In this document: positions 51,316-58,784 of the stretch, piece after piece
How positions within the stretch are numbered: position 1 is the first letter of the stretch
How the letters are laid out: every line of letters begins with the position of its first letter
Origin: Rhodococcoides kyotonense
GTDB taxonomy: Bacteria; Actinomycetota; Actinomycetes; Mycobacteriales; Mycobacteriaceae
Assembly: GCF_900188125.1 (NCBI RefSeq)
Contig: NZ_FZOW01000003.1
Coordinates: 186,001 to 250,000 of the forward strand
Direction: 5' to 3'
DNA: 64,000 nucleotides
Position numbers and translations under genes: made by a program
The notes under the pieces: generated by a model
Told to the model about the DNA's origin: nothing
The model's database searches: none
Seen by the model: the letters and a program-made list of their open reading frames with translations, nothing else

Positions 51316-51758
51316 TCAGCGGCGTAAATGCGTTCCATCGGTCTGGTCCCGTCGGCCATCACCCATCCAGCGGGTCTGCGATCGACGAGTGTCCACCCCG
51401 ACCGCTCGTACAGTGCGATGGCTGCACCGGACTGCTCGACGACGTCGAGCATCAACACACGCCGCGCCGCATGGGAACGAATTTCCTCCAGCAGCGACAC
51501 CCCCACCGCGCGACCTCTTCCCGACGGCCGGACGAACAGCCGAGACACCCACAACGCGTCGTCGCGACGTACGACGACCGCTTGGCCGACAACAGAATTC
51601 GAGTCGATCGCTACCCAGGCCCCGTCGATGTGCGGCGGCGTCAGCCACGCCTCGGGGTCGTCGGGCCACGCGTGGGGGTAACCATCCGACTCGTGCACGT
51701 CGCGGAGTGCACGAACGCACTCGGGGAGATCGGAAACATACCGTGGCCGCACATGCAC
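51312..51758 (-). CDS. GNAT-family N-acetyltransferase
   Basis: A 148-residue acetyltransferase. The acetyl-CoA loop is VRPSGRGRAVGVSLLEEI, and the C-terminal strand region ALYERSGWTLVDRRPAGWVM is typical of the family. Such enzymes acetylate amino groups of small molecules or proteins; the substrate cannot be told. It lies upstream of the siderophore reductase on the same strand, but the iron box between them suggests separate control. Confidence 0.88.
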   Translation of the reverse strand: MHVRPRYVSDLPECVRALRDVHESDGYPHAWPDDPEAWLTPPHIDGAWVAIDSNSVVGQAVVVRRDDALWVSRLFVRPSGRGRAVGVSLLEEIRSHAARRVLMLDVVEQSGAAIALYERSGWTLVDRRPAGWVMADGTRPMERIYAAD

Positions 51759-51913
51759 CGGGCGAGGCTACCGCGTCGGCGCGCGTGTATCGGTATCCGG
51801 GCGACGAGAGTAGAAAGGTAGTACGAGACGAAGAACCACCCAAACCTGCCGAACTCGAGCACCACAGTCGTAGCGATCCTCAGGCGAGCATCAATTCGTC
51901 CTGAAGGAGCACG

Positions 51914-52879
51914 ATGAAAGATCGAGGTAGAGAGGATCTCGACTTTCGAAGCGCCGATCTCGGTGAGTCGGAGGAGTTTCTCAGTGCGACCTACGCACGC
52001 ATGCGCATCAGCAGCGACAGTCTGCACTCCCGCACCGGTGTGTCGCGTCGCTGGTTGGGGCGCTTGAACTTCGACGACCTCGACGTCGACTACGAGATGG
52101 ACTACGACGCGGACCCGTTGCACCGGTTCTGCCTGGTGCGGGTGCAGCAGGGGTACATGGAAGAGGATTACATCGGAGAACCGTCCGATATGTTCTTCCC
52201 CGGCGACGTGACGTTGTTGTCTCCCCCTGATCTACCGTATTCCGGGCGTACCCGAGGGCGGTACGACCTCTCGATGTTCGACACGACGTTGCTCGACACC
52301 GTCGCATCGTGCCCTCTGTCGAATCGTCGGTGCGGCGTGAATCTCACGGGTCATCGGCCCGTGTCCGACGCCGCCGAGCGCGGGCTCGGCGTGCTGATCG
52401 ACTATGTACGCAGAGATGTACTCGAAAGTCCCACGGCGCGTTCGTCACCGCTGGTGGTATCGACCGTCTCGGCGCATCTCGCGGCCACCGTGTTGGCGAC
52501 CTTCCCCAACGACGCTGTCACCGATCCTACTGCAGGAGATCGTAATTCGGCCACGTCGGCGCTGCTTCGACGTGCCGCCGACTACATCGAGGAACATGTC
52601 GACACGGAGATCACCCTCGCCGACATCGCCGAAACCGTTTGTCTCACACCGCGTGCCGTCCAGTACATGTTTCGTCGGCACTGGGACTGCACCCCGATGG
52701 AATACGTGCGACGGGTGCGACTCGATCACGCGCACCGAGACCTGAGCATCGCAGAACCGACCTCGAACACCACGGTGTCCTCGATCGCGCATCGTTGGGG
52801 CTTCGTACATTCCGGGAGATTCGCCGCGTTCTATCGTCAGACCTACGGCCACGACCCGTCGCAGACGTTGCACGAGTGA
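51914..52879 (+). CDS. AraC-family regulator
   Basis: A 321-residue regulator. Residues 1-200 form a sensing domain (LDFRSADLG in the related form LDFRSADLGESEEFLSATYA). The C-terminal 100 residues hold two helix-turn-helix motifs (ITLADIAETVCLTPRAVQYM then SIAHRWGFVHSGRFAAFYRQ). ATG 51914 follows GAAGGAG. It is a clear paralogue of the AraC gene at 53718-54668. Its 3' end overlaps that of the convergent GAF-ANTAR gene by 37 bases. Confidence 0.88.
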   Translation: MKDRGREDLDFRSADLGESEEFLSATYARMRISSDSLHSRTGVSRRWLGRLNFDDLDVDYEMDYDADPLHRFCLVRVQQGYMEEDYIGEPSDMFFPGDVTLLSPPDLPYSGRTRGRYDLSMFDTTLLDTVASCPLSNRRCGVNLTGHRPVSDAAERGLGVLIDYVRRDVLESPTARSSPLVVSTVSAHLAATVLATFPNDAVTDPTAGDRNSATSALLRRAADYIEEHVDTEITLADIAETVCLTPRAVQYMFRRHWDCTPMEYVRRVRLDHAHRDLSIAEPTSNTTVSSIAHRWGFVHSGRFAAFYRQTYGHDPSQTLHE

Positions 52880-53517
52880 ACCGCCTGGGGCGCGAACCCG
52901 AGCAGCCTCGACGCGGCGTCGGCGTCGATGCGGTGGCGTTCCATCAGCATTCCCTTTGCCAGCTCGGCGATTTCCTGCCTGGCCAACGAGCTGAAGAACG
53001 CAGCCTGAGGTCGACTGCCGAAAAGGCGGGCCCATTCGTAGGCCGCGCATGCTGCACACGACATTCCCACCGCGATGGACTCGCCGTCGAATGCGTTCGC
53101 CTGTTCGGCAATGACATTCAGGGTGCCGTACAGCCCGACGGCGGTGAACGTCTCGAGCGACAGAAGCGAACCGACCGGTGTCTCGGCCAACACAGCGGAC
53201 CGATACGCAGGCCACCGCGTATCGGTCGCCATGTCGTCGACGACCACCACGTCTCGATTGTCTCGACCCCAATCCAGGCACGGCCCCTGGAGGAGGTACT
53301 GGGAAATCTCGTCGAGACGCACCGAAAACCGGTGTGACGACGCAATCGTGGTGATCGTGCGACCCTCCTCCACGATCGTGAATCCAGCGTGTTGGGCGCC
53401 TGGCACGACCCGAGCGCTCACTTGCACGATCTCATCGACACCGGAGCCCCCCTCTAGCTCCGGTCGCTCGTTCATCGTGCGAGCAAGTCGCGCCAGGCGC
53501 TGGTTCACGTCGTTCAC
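52843..53517 (-). CDS. GAF domain protein with truncated ANTAR region
   Basis: A 224-residue protein. Residues about 25-160 are a GAF domain (AGFTIVEEGRTITTIASSHR, QGPCLDWGRDNRDVVVVDDM). Residues from about 170 begin an ANTAR RNA-binding domain (IAELAKGMLMERHRIDADAA then SRLLGFAPQ), but the sequence ends soon after in HSCNVCDGSWP, so the last ANTAR helix is missing or altered. It starts at GTG 53517. RNA-binding antitermination is therefore doubtful. Confidence 0.82.
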   Translation of the reverse strand: MNDVNQRLARLARTMNERPELEGGSGVDEIVQVSARVVPGAQHAGFTIVEEGRTITTIASSHRFSVRLDEISQYLLQGPCLDWGRDNRDVVVVDDMATDTRWPAYRSAVLAETPVGSLLSLETFTAVGLYGTLNVIAEQANAFDGESIAVGMSCAACAAYEWARLFGSRPQAAFFSSLARQEIAELAKGMLMERHRIDADAASRLLGFAPQAVHSCNVCDGSWP

Positions 53518-53717
53518 GATCGATCCCCCCTGGCTCGTTCGGATATTCGATTACGACATCCACGATAACGCCTGTCGAACACACGACAGCGCGACCCGAA
53601 AAGGGGGCTGAAGCACGAAATCTACTGCACGACAGCACGTTCTACGAAGGGCTCTCTACCGAGCTTCGTTTCACGACCCCGAATCGGCCCCGAACACTGC
53701 GTATCGTGACCCCGCGG

Positions 53718-54668
53718 TCACGTGTGCAACGTCGATCGCGGCGATCGTCCGTACGCCTCTTCGTACAGGGCCACGAACCTGCTGACATGAGCGAATCCCC
53801 ATCGCGTGGCAATCGCTTCGATATCCGTGCCAAGACCGGGATCGGCGGCCTGAAGCTCCCGGTGTGCTGCGTCGAGGCGCGTGCGCCGTACGTACGCCGT
53901 GAACGTGGTGCCGACGTGGCGCAGAAAAGCGTCGCGCAGCGCCTGTGGGCTCACGTGGGCGGCTTCGGCGACCGCGACGAGATCGATGTCGGCACCGATG
54001 TGAGCGTCGATGAACGCGATTGCCCGACGCACGGTCGCCGGGTGCGCATCGTGGTGATCCTGCGGCGTCGACTCGGTTCTCGCCGAGTTCGGATACGCCT
54101 GCAGCACGCTGGCGGCAATGATCTGACTGGCGGTCGAGGCGACGAGGGGCGAAGGCTCCGTATCGGAGAGCACGGTCCCCCGCACGTACGCGATGCTGCG
54201 TCGTAGATCGTGTGCGGCTTGCGCCGAGATGGGCCGATTGTCGAGGAGACGCACCTGCCCGTCTCCACCTGCCTCGGGCGCCGCGACGCGCGTGAGCAGA
54301 GACGGATCGAGAAGGGTGAACTCCAGACGAGGCGCGTGCGCGAGGCCGCTGTACGGCAGGCCGGGCCTGCTGATCAGGAATTGGTCGCCTGGCCCGAACG
54401 TGTCGTCGCGCCCCTGGCCGGTGTCGTCGATGGTGTTGGACAGAATGTCGCAGATGATCAGATGGTCGGGCGGCTCGGCGGAGTAGCCGATGTCGAACGT
54501 GTAGTCGAGATCGTCGAAACCGACCGCGGGTGAAATGGCGCGTCGGCTGATCCGGGCGCGGGTCAGATCACCGACAGCCTCGATGCGCATGGTCGAATAC
54601 AGATCGCTGACCAGTTCTTCGATGCGACCGACATCGGTGCTGTCGAAGTCCAGGGGTTCCATTCGCAT
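53718..54668 (-). CDS. AraC-family regulator (paralogue)
   Basis: A 316-residue regulator with the same layout as the AraC gene at 51914: a sensing domain (LDFDSTDVGRIEELVSDLYS, then FGPGDQFLISRPGLPYSG) and a C-terminal double helix-turn-helix (IDLVAVAEAAHVSPQALRDA, then TRWGFAHVSRFVALYEEAYG). The start may be ATG 54668 or the second ATG six bases later. It is the last chromosomal gene before the att site. The two paralogues flank the GAF-ANTAR gene. Confidence 0.88.
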   Translation of the reverse strand: MRMEPLDFDSTDVGRIEELVSDLYSTMRIEAVGDLTRARISRRAISPAVGFDDLDYTFDIGYSAEPPDHLIICDILSNTIDDTGQGRDDTFGPGDQFLISRPGLPYSGLAHAPRLEFTLLDPSLLTRVAAPEAGGDGQVRLLDNRPISAQAAHDLRRSIAYVRGTVLSDTEPSPLVASTASQIIAASVLQAYPNSARTESTPQDHHDAHPATVRRAIAFIDAHIGADIDLVAVAEAAHVSPQALRDAFLRHVGTTFTAYVRRTRLDAAHRELQAADPGLGTDIEAIATRWGFAHVSRFVALYEEAYGRSPRSTLHT

Positions 54669-54759
54669 CGTTCCCCGAGAGTGATTGTTCCTACGCAGTA
54701 CAGCTTCAAACTACTCCTGCGGTCCGGAACCATCAGAGGAGAAAGACACCGAAACGAAC

Positions 54760-54789
54760 GAACCCGGCCCTCTGTCGAGGACCGGGTTC
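54760..54789 (-). terminator. Terminator of the interrupted tRNA-Ser gene
   Basis: GAACCCGG (54760-54767) and CCGGGTTC (54782-54789) pair, with an inner CCTC/GAGG, giving a strong hairpin. Read on the minus strand it is followed by GTTCGTTTCGGTGTCTTTC. It lies five bases beyond the tRNA 3' remnant, exactly where a tRNA terminator belongs. Confidence 0.8.
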
Positions 54790-54793
54790 GGTC

Positions 54794-54820
54794 TGGCGGT
54801 GGCGGAGGGATTTGAACCCT
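54794..54820 (-). tRNA. 3' remnant of a tRNA-Ser gene (left attachment site)
   Basis: Read on the minus strand, the sequence gives T arm AGGG-TTCAAAT-CCCTC, acceptor strand CGCCACC, discriminator G and CCA. The expected 5' half (GGTGGCG...) is absent: beyond position 54820 the sequence diverges and the first T-stem pair (54821) is already broken. This is the usual scar left when a mobile element integrates in the 3' end of a tRNA gene. The rebuilt whole tRNA would lie at the other end of the element, outside the window. Confidence 0.8.
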
Positions 54821-55137
54821 AATCGCCGCCTTGGTCAGCGGCTTACACGGCGCTTGAGCAGGCATGTAGCGTCATTGGGTGTGACCCCACGTGAGTGGTT
54901 CTGAACGCCTTGTGTGGTCAGATTGTGGTCGCTGTTCCGCTTCTCGCCGAACGCAGCTGGCGGCGCTGCAGCGAGTGTTGGGCCACAGGATCTGGCGCTC
55001 GATCTCCTGCATCTGCTGCACCTCGACCGATAGCGCCTCGTCGCGAGTGACCGATAGACAATGCTTGTTGAACAGCTAGTACCGCTCGGCGACGAGCTCA
55101 TCTACGCGGGCACGAAAGGGCGACCACTGAGGACTGA
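54821..55137. other. Gene-poor stretch between the att site and the ComF-like gene
   Basis: No intact gene is seen. On the minus strand a frame reads SPQWSPFRARVDELVAERY, a TAG stop, then LFNKHCLSVTRDEALSVEVQ and MQEIERQILWPN. This has a natural, helical look and may be a decayed small gene. On the plus strand LQRVLGH near 54971 recalls the end of tyrosine recombinases, but nothing around it supports that. Confidence 0.4.
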
Positions 55138-55908
55138 CTAGGTCGGACAGGCCCCGCCAGTAGCTGGACAGCAAGTTGGATTGAAGTCGCTGCTTAGGCT
55201 GCGGATGAATGCGGCACCATCTCGATACCCTCCCTTAAGCCATCGTCCTACAACCATGACGCTCACTCGCGACGCGCCAGCGGACCTCAACGTGAGGCTG
55301 GCAGACTGCGCACGCGAGCCCATCGTCCATGTGTCGTCGAGCAGCAGGACGTGGTGCCCGGTCACCGACTTCCCTGCCGGCCGAAGTTCAAATTGGCGAC
55401 CTGAGACTATGCGTTCCTTAGTGGCGGTAGATGCGGCGACAAGTTGCGCGCCGTCACGTCGTGTGGCTCTCATATCCGCGGCCATCGTCACAAAGGGGTG
55501 GTCTCCCGGCCGGTTGCTCAGCGATGGGATTGCAAGACGCATGCTGACTGGCTGGCCGACCACGTGAGCAATACAGGCCTCGTGGGCGACCAGACCGGTA
55601 AACAGCAGGCTCCGCACAACGCGGGTCAGCCGTTGGCGTGTCGCTGCGGACGGACTGTCCTTGTAATGCCGGAGCAGGGTGGCGGACTGTGTGCCCTCGA
55701 TGCCGTAGACGAGTGGCGCTACAAGGTCTAGCCTGCCGCTCGGCGTGTGGGCGCATGGGTAACACTCGGCGTACCCGTCATAGACGAGAGTCGTGCAGGT
55801 CGAGCAGGTCCGTTCATCGCGAACCGTGTTGCGGAGGTAGCCACCCGCACGTTCGACGAGCTCGGCCTGTGCGTCTGTCAGCCTCACCGCGACCTCGTCC
55901 CTTGTCAA
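55138..55908 (-). CDS. ComF-like phosphoribosyltransferase with N-terminal zinc ribbon
   Basis: A 256-residue protein. The zinc ribbon is CSTCTTLVYDGYAECYPC (C-x2-C...C-x2-C). The phosphoribosyltransferase PRPP loop is VLLLDDTWTMGSRAQSASLT, with the DD pair and the Thr-x-Gly kept but the loop changed from the usual TTGAT. It starts at TTG, overlapping the stop of the DprA-like gene by four bases, so the two are coupled. ComF is normally a competence protein, but no other competence genes are present. Placement at an island edge suggests a defence or nucleotide-based role instead. Confidence 0.75.
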   Translation of the reverse strand: MTRDEVAVRLTDAQAELVERAGGYLRNTVRDERTCSTCTTLVYDGYAECYPCAHTPSGRLDLVAPLVYGIEGTQSATLLRHYKDSPSAATRQRLTRVVRSLLFTGLVAHEACIAHVVGQPVSMRLAIPSLSNRPGDHPFVTMAADMRATRRDGAQLVAASTATKERIVSGRQFELRPAGKSVTGHHVLLLDDTWTMGSRAQSASLTLRSAGASRVSVMVVGRWLKGGYRDGAAFIRSLSSDFNPTCCPATGGACPT

Positions 55909-56819
55909 TCGCCCAGCGACAACACGGGCAGCGACTCGTTAGGCAAGACATCGGCACTAACCACCTCTTCGACGACAGCCATGGTCTCAGCAGTGCTACT
56001 TGCTACATGAACGCCTGGCCGTCCGATCATGGCCCTTCCCCACTCCGTGCCATTCACAACCAGGTCAGTGAGGATGACTGGCCGACCATGATCCACCGCT
56101 AGACGCGCCTGAATTCGTGCTCCGCTGTGCTCGCTAGCTTCTACGACCACGGAGGCTCGTCCGATGCCTGACATGACCGCGTTCCGCATGGGAAAGTGCT
56201 GGCGGCGGGGTGGCGCGCCGGGAAAGAACTGCGAAATGAGTGCGCCTGCATCAGCGACACGCTGATGCAGGTCTCGGTTCGCTGCTGGGTACGCAACGTT
56301 GATACCCGTCCCGATCACCCCAATCGGGCGACCACCTGCAGCCAGCGTAGTCAAGTGCGCTGCCGTATCGATGCCGGCAGCGAGGCCCGAGATAACCGAG
56401 ATTCCTCGATCAACCAGGCCACCAGCGACGTTCTCAGCAATCGAAATCGCTCGGGCCGACGCCGTCCTTGAGCCAACAACGGACACGCCAATCTCATCAT
56501 GATGAACCTTGCCGCGCATGAAAAGGACCGGCGGGAGTTCGTGGATCTCGCGAAGGCTGGCCGGATACCTGTCGTCGAGCACAGAAATGACGTCGAACCC
56601 ACCCTGCGCCCAAGACTGCAGCTGCTCCGTTGCGTCGCTCAGGTAACCGCCGCCATCGCTCATGCCCTCAAATGTCGGCGGATGTAGTTCGTTCCAGATG
56701 TCGACCGCGGAGCCACGAAGTGCGACCTCGGAGGCGATTGCTGGCCAGGTCATTTTGTGCGGCCGCTCAGCAAGGAGGGCGAACAGAGCTATGTTCTCCT
56801 CTGCGCTTATATCAGCCAT
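55905..56819 (-). CDS. DprA-like (SLOG/Rossmann) protein
   Basis: A protein of about 304 residues with the DprA core: YPASLREIHELPPVLFMRG, VSVVGSRTASARAISIAENV, ISGLAAGIDTAAHLTTLAAG, GVIGTGINVAYPAANRDLH and RASVVVEASEHSGARIQARL. DprA loads RecA on incoming single-stranded DNA; SLOG relatives can instead bind nucleotides. ATG 56819 begins the conserved MADISAEENIALFALLAERP; upstream starts at 56924 and 56954 are possible, and TATATT lies just before 56924. It is the first gene of a two-gene operon with the ComF-like gene. Confidence 0.8.
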   Translation of the reverse strand: MADISAEENIALFALLAERPHKMTWPAIASEVALRGSAVDIWNELHPPTFEGMSDGGGYLSDATEQLQSWAQGGFDVISVLDDRYPASLREIHELPPVLFMRGKVHHDEIGVSVVGSRTASARAISIAENVAGGLVDRGISVISGLAAGIDTAAHLTTLAAGGRPIGVIGTGINVAYPAANRDLHQRVADAGALISQFFPGAPPRRQHFPMRNAVMSGIGRASVVVEASEHSGARIQARLAVDHGRPVILTDLVVNGTEWGRAMIGRPGVHVASSTAETMAVVEEVVSADVLPNESLPVLSLGD

Positions 56820-57233
56820 GACCGACAGCTTAGGACGACCAGGGGCGATTGGCAGCATCCCGGCGAGACCCGACACCGCACAGTCAGCGATCCACCGCTC
56901 GAGACCTTTAGTCGTGTAGAACATACTTTCGAATATACTGTTGAGCTCTGACATGAGGATGAAAAGGGATGAGCCATCGCAAAGTCGTCACGTGGTCTCG
57001 AGACCGACGCGGCTGATCCCCGCGGTAGCCGCTCCGCTGCCGGCACAGGGAGACATGACTGCCAACCTCGCGTTTCCCGACAACACGGGCCATAGACGCG
57101 GTGCGCGTTCGGCGCTGGGGCTTTGCCCAGTTCAGACTCCTAGTAACGCACGTGTGCGATCTGAACCCAGGCTCGTCGAATCAGGCCGCTAGCGCTGCAT
57201 TGGCAGTGAGCATCACGAGTCTTGCTGTGGGGT

Positions 57234-57317
57234 GACATCTGATGTCTTCTGTAACTCCGAGTTACGGGAGACACCTGATGTCTCGGGAGACACAGAACTG
57301 GGGTGACACCCCATGTC
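57234..57317. promoter_or_regulatory. Array of three GACA-N5-TGTC operator dyads
   Basis: GACA-TCTGA-TGTC (57234-57246), GACA-CCTGA-TGTC (57270-57282) and GACA-CCCCA-TGTC (57305-57317) lie 35-36 bases apart. The last is part of an 11-base-arm palindrome, CTGGGGTGACA at 57298 with its complement. GTAACT-CCG-AGTTAC sits between the first two (57251-57265). A fourth copy is at 59069. The 673-base region 56820-57492 between the divergent operons holds these sites, GGTCTCGAGACC at 56994, GCATTG-TTGCG-CAATGC at 57395 and no gene that I see. Confidence 0.7.
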
Positions 57318-57492
57318 ACCCCAGAACGGACGAACTCTGCGCCCATCGTGGACCCGGAGCATAGGTAGGGGGTGTCTACTGCCTAGCTGGATGGGCATTG
57401 TTGCGCAATGCATTTGGATGGCGATACCGTGCGCTCGGCGGTAGACGCTATCGCCACGGAAACTCGCCATCTCGGCAGCGAGAGGAGGAGGT

Positions 57493-57741
57493 GTGGCACG
57501 ACAACGAGACCAACAAGGCCCGTGCCCTTCGTGCAAAGCTCCGGCACCGCTTGAGCCGCTGATTTCAACCGCCGAGCTCGCCTCTATCCTCGGCTGCGCA
57601 AAGAAAACGATCCTCAATTCTCGGTGTCGCGGCGGACATGAATTGTTCGATCTTGGATTCCTGCCGATGGGCGTCAACTCCGGACTCCGCTGGCGCCCAG
57701 CCGATGTCCGAGCGTACATCGACAAGCTCGCGCCAAAATGA
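57493..57741 (+). CDS. Small helix-turn-helix protein (excisionase/MerR-like)
   Basis: An 82-residue protein starting at GTG 57493 behind a strong GAGGAGGAGGT. ISTAELASILGCAKKTILNS then LRWRPADVRAYIDKLAP is a winged-helix arrangement like excisionases and small MerR-type DNA-binding proteins. An N-terminal CPSC is too short to be a full zinc ribbon. Its stop overlaps the next gene's start (ATGA). It may be an excisionase or a control protein of the element. Confidence 0.72.
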   Translation: MARQRDQQGPCPSCKAPAPLEPLISTAELASILGCAKKTILNSRCRGGHELFDLGFLPMGVNSGLRWRPADVRAYIDKLAPK

Positions 57742-58085
57742 GCAGCAAGCAAACGCCGGACGACAAGCGCGGACCAAGCCCTGACGACGGTTTCAGCACG
57801 GGGCCATATCGCAGTGGCTGGCGTGCTTTCGATCCGCCGGATCAGGCGACTGTCATGGAGGTGAGGGCCCAGTTGCTGCTCGCGGCGCGGTCGCATATGC
57901 GGCACCAGGGATGGAGCACCAGCGAGGCGGCTGACAGATTCGGCGTGAAAAGGTCCACGATCAAGGACATACGGGGTGGGCGCGTAGATCATTTGGACAC
58001 AGAACTGCTGTTGCGGATGATCGGGTGCGCCGGCCTTGCTGTCGACATCTCAGTGAAGTCGGCTGAGGTGTCGGCAAACGAGTAG
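57738..58085 (+). CDS. XRE-family helix-turn-helix protein (HigA-like, HTH_37 type)
   Basis: A 115-residue protein. VMEVRAQLLLAARSHMRHQG then STSEAADRFGVKRSTIKDIR, followed by RMIGCAGLAVDISV, matches the HigA-like antitoxin family with its conserved order. A toxin gene of the HigB type would be expected beside it, but none is seen. It is coupled to the upstream HTH gene, and its stop codon is the first element of the 8-bp tandem repeat. It could be the regulator of the dyad array. Confidence 0.78.
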   Translation: MSSKQTPDDKRGPSPDDGFSTGPYRSGWRAFDPPDQATVMEVRAQLLLAARSHMRHQGWSTSEAADRFGVKRSTIKDIRGGRVDHLDTELLLRMIGCAGLAVDISVKSAEVSANE

Positions 58086-58175
58086 GGCTCTGGGGCTCTG
58101 GGGCTCTGGGGCTCTGGGGCTCTGGGGCTCTGGGGCTCTGGGGCTCTGGGGCTCTGGGGCTCTGGGGCTCTGGGG
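58085..58175. repeat. 11-copy 8-bp tandem repeat
   Basis: The unit GGGCTCTG occurs eleven times in a row from 58085 to 58172, ending GGG. It starts at the TAG stop codon of the XRE gene. The 8-base period excludes a coding role, and minus-strand frames through it merely give repeated PEPQSPRA-type peptides. Its copy number is likely to vary. Confidence 0.95.
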
Positions 58176-58189
58176 AGATGGTCACAAGG

Positions 58190-58226
58190 CTGTGCCCCTG
58201 CCCTCAAGTGAGAGTCAGGGGCACAG
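58190..58226 (-). terminator. Hairpin at the end of the CpG-free operon
   Basis: CTGTGCCCCTG (58190-58200) and CAGGGGCACAG (58216-58226) are perfectly complementary 11-base arms with a 15-base loop. It lies seven bases beyond the stop of the minus-strand gene at 58233. No U-tract follows. Confidence 0.7.
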
Positions 58227-58232
58227 TCAGAA

Positions 58233-58445
58233 CTAGTGGCCTGCTAGGTAACCTGCTGCTTGCTCATGCATCACATCTCCCACCACTGGGAGTACAGCTG
58301 CCAGAAGACTTCTGACCTCTTCCATGGTGAGCATCAGCTCCAGCTGTGGCACCTCTGTGGTGATCAGAACCACTGGGGTCTCACCCTCTTGAAGCTCAGC
58401 CTGGAAGGTGGCTCCTGCTGCTGCTGCTTCTGTCCACATCCTCAT
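58233..58445 (-). CDS. Small hypothetical protein, CpG-free operon gene 2
   Basis: A 70-residue acidic protein beginning MRMWTEAAAAGATFQAELQE and ending HEQAAGYLAGH. It shares the arrangement PVVLITTEVPQLELMLTMEE-VRSLLAAVL with the upstream gene (PLVTLQTEHL, FTPHQSRLLAQALL), so the two look paralogous. All arginines use AGA or AGG, and no codon or codon junction contains CG. Start overlaps the upstream stop (ATGA). No family recognised. Confidence 0.72.
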   Translation of the reverse strand: MRMWTEAAAAGATFQAELQEGETPVVLITTEVPQLELMLTMEEVRSLLAAVLPVVGDVMHEQAAGYLAGH

Positions 58446-58666
58446 GCAGCAATGTCCTGTGCTGCAAGGAGTTCTGCCTGATCTGCCAGCTTCAGCAGGG
58501 CTTGAGCCAGAAGCCTGGATTGATGGGGGGTGAAGTCCATCAGCCCCTCTGTCAGGTGCTCTGTTTGCAGAGTCACCAGGGGTGAGCTTTCAATGCTGCC
58601 AGCTGTCAGCTCAAGAGGCTGCCCAACTGTGCTGTGGATCTGATGACTCAAGAAGGTTGTTGACAT
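58442..58666 (-). CDS. Small hypothetical protein, CpG-free operon gene 1
   Basis: A 74-residue protein beginning MSTTFLSHQIHSTVGQPLEL. The second half, PLVTLQTEHLTEGLMDFTPH then QSRLLAQALLKLADQAELLA, has a strand followed by a helix, like small actinobacterial proteins of unknown function. It is the first gene of the operon and a distant paralogue of the second. The coding sequence has no CpG. Palindromes at 58718 and 58743 lie upstream and are probable control sites. Confidence 0.72.
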   Translation of the reverse strand: MSTTFLSHQIHSTVGQPLELTAGSIESSPLVTLQTEHLTEGLMDFTPHQSRLLAQALLKLADQAELLAAQDIAA

Positions 58667-58717
58667 GGGGATGCCACCTGTTCTGGGGGAGTGAGAAAGT
58701 AGCCTCTGTGGGCCTGT

Positions 58718-58762
58718 GCTCCAGATCTGGAGCTAACCCAAAATGTACACCCCCCTGTACAT
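58718..58762. promoter_or_regulatory. Two palindromes upstream of the CpG-free operon
   Basis: GCTCCAGATCTGGAGC at 58718-58733 is a perfect 16-base palindrome. ATGTACA-CCCCCC-TGTACAT at 58743-58762 is a perfect inverted repeat with 7-base arms. Both lie 50-100 bases upstream of the first gene, the place for promoter control. Confidence 0.6.
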
Positions 58763-58784
58763 CTACACAAGCTTTCAGCAACAG

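Noticed and set aside
54794..54880. Complete tRNA gene
   Set aside because: Only the T arm and acceptor 3' strand are present; no anticodon or 5' acceptor strand could be found beside it.
54891..55079. Plus-strand frame with LQRVLGH, like the end of a tyrosine recombinase
   Set aside because: Only a few residues fit; the expected Arg/His/Tyr context is missing in all frames, so it does not support an integrase remnant.
57961..58207. Minus-strand frames giving repeated APEPQSPR-type peptides
   Set aside because: They are produced by the 8-bp tandem repeat, whose period of eight shifts the frame; no start signal or conserved part is present.
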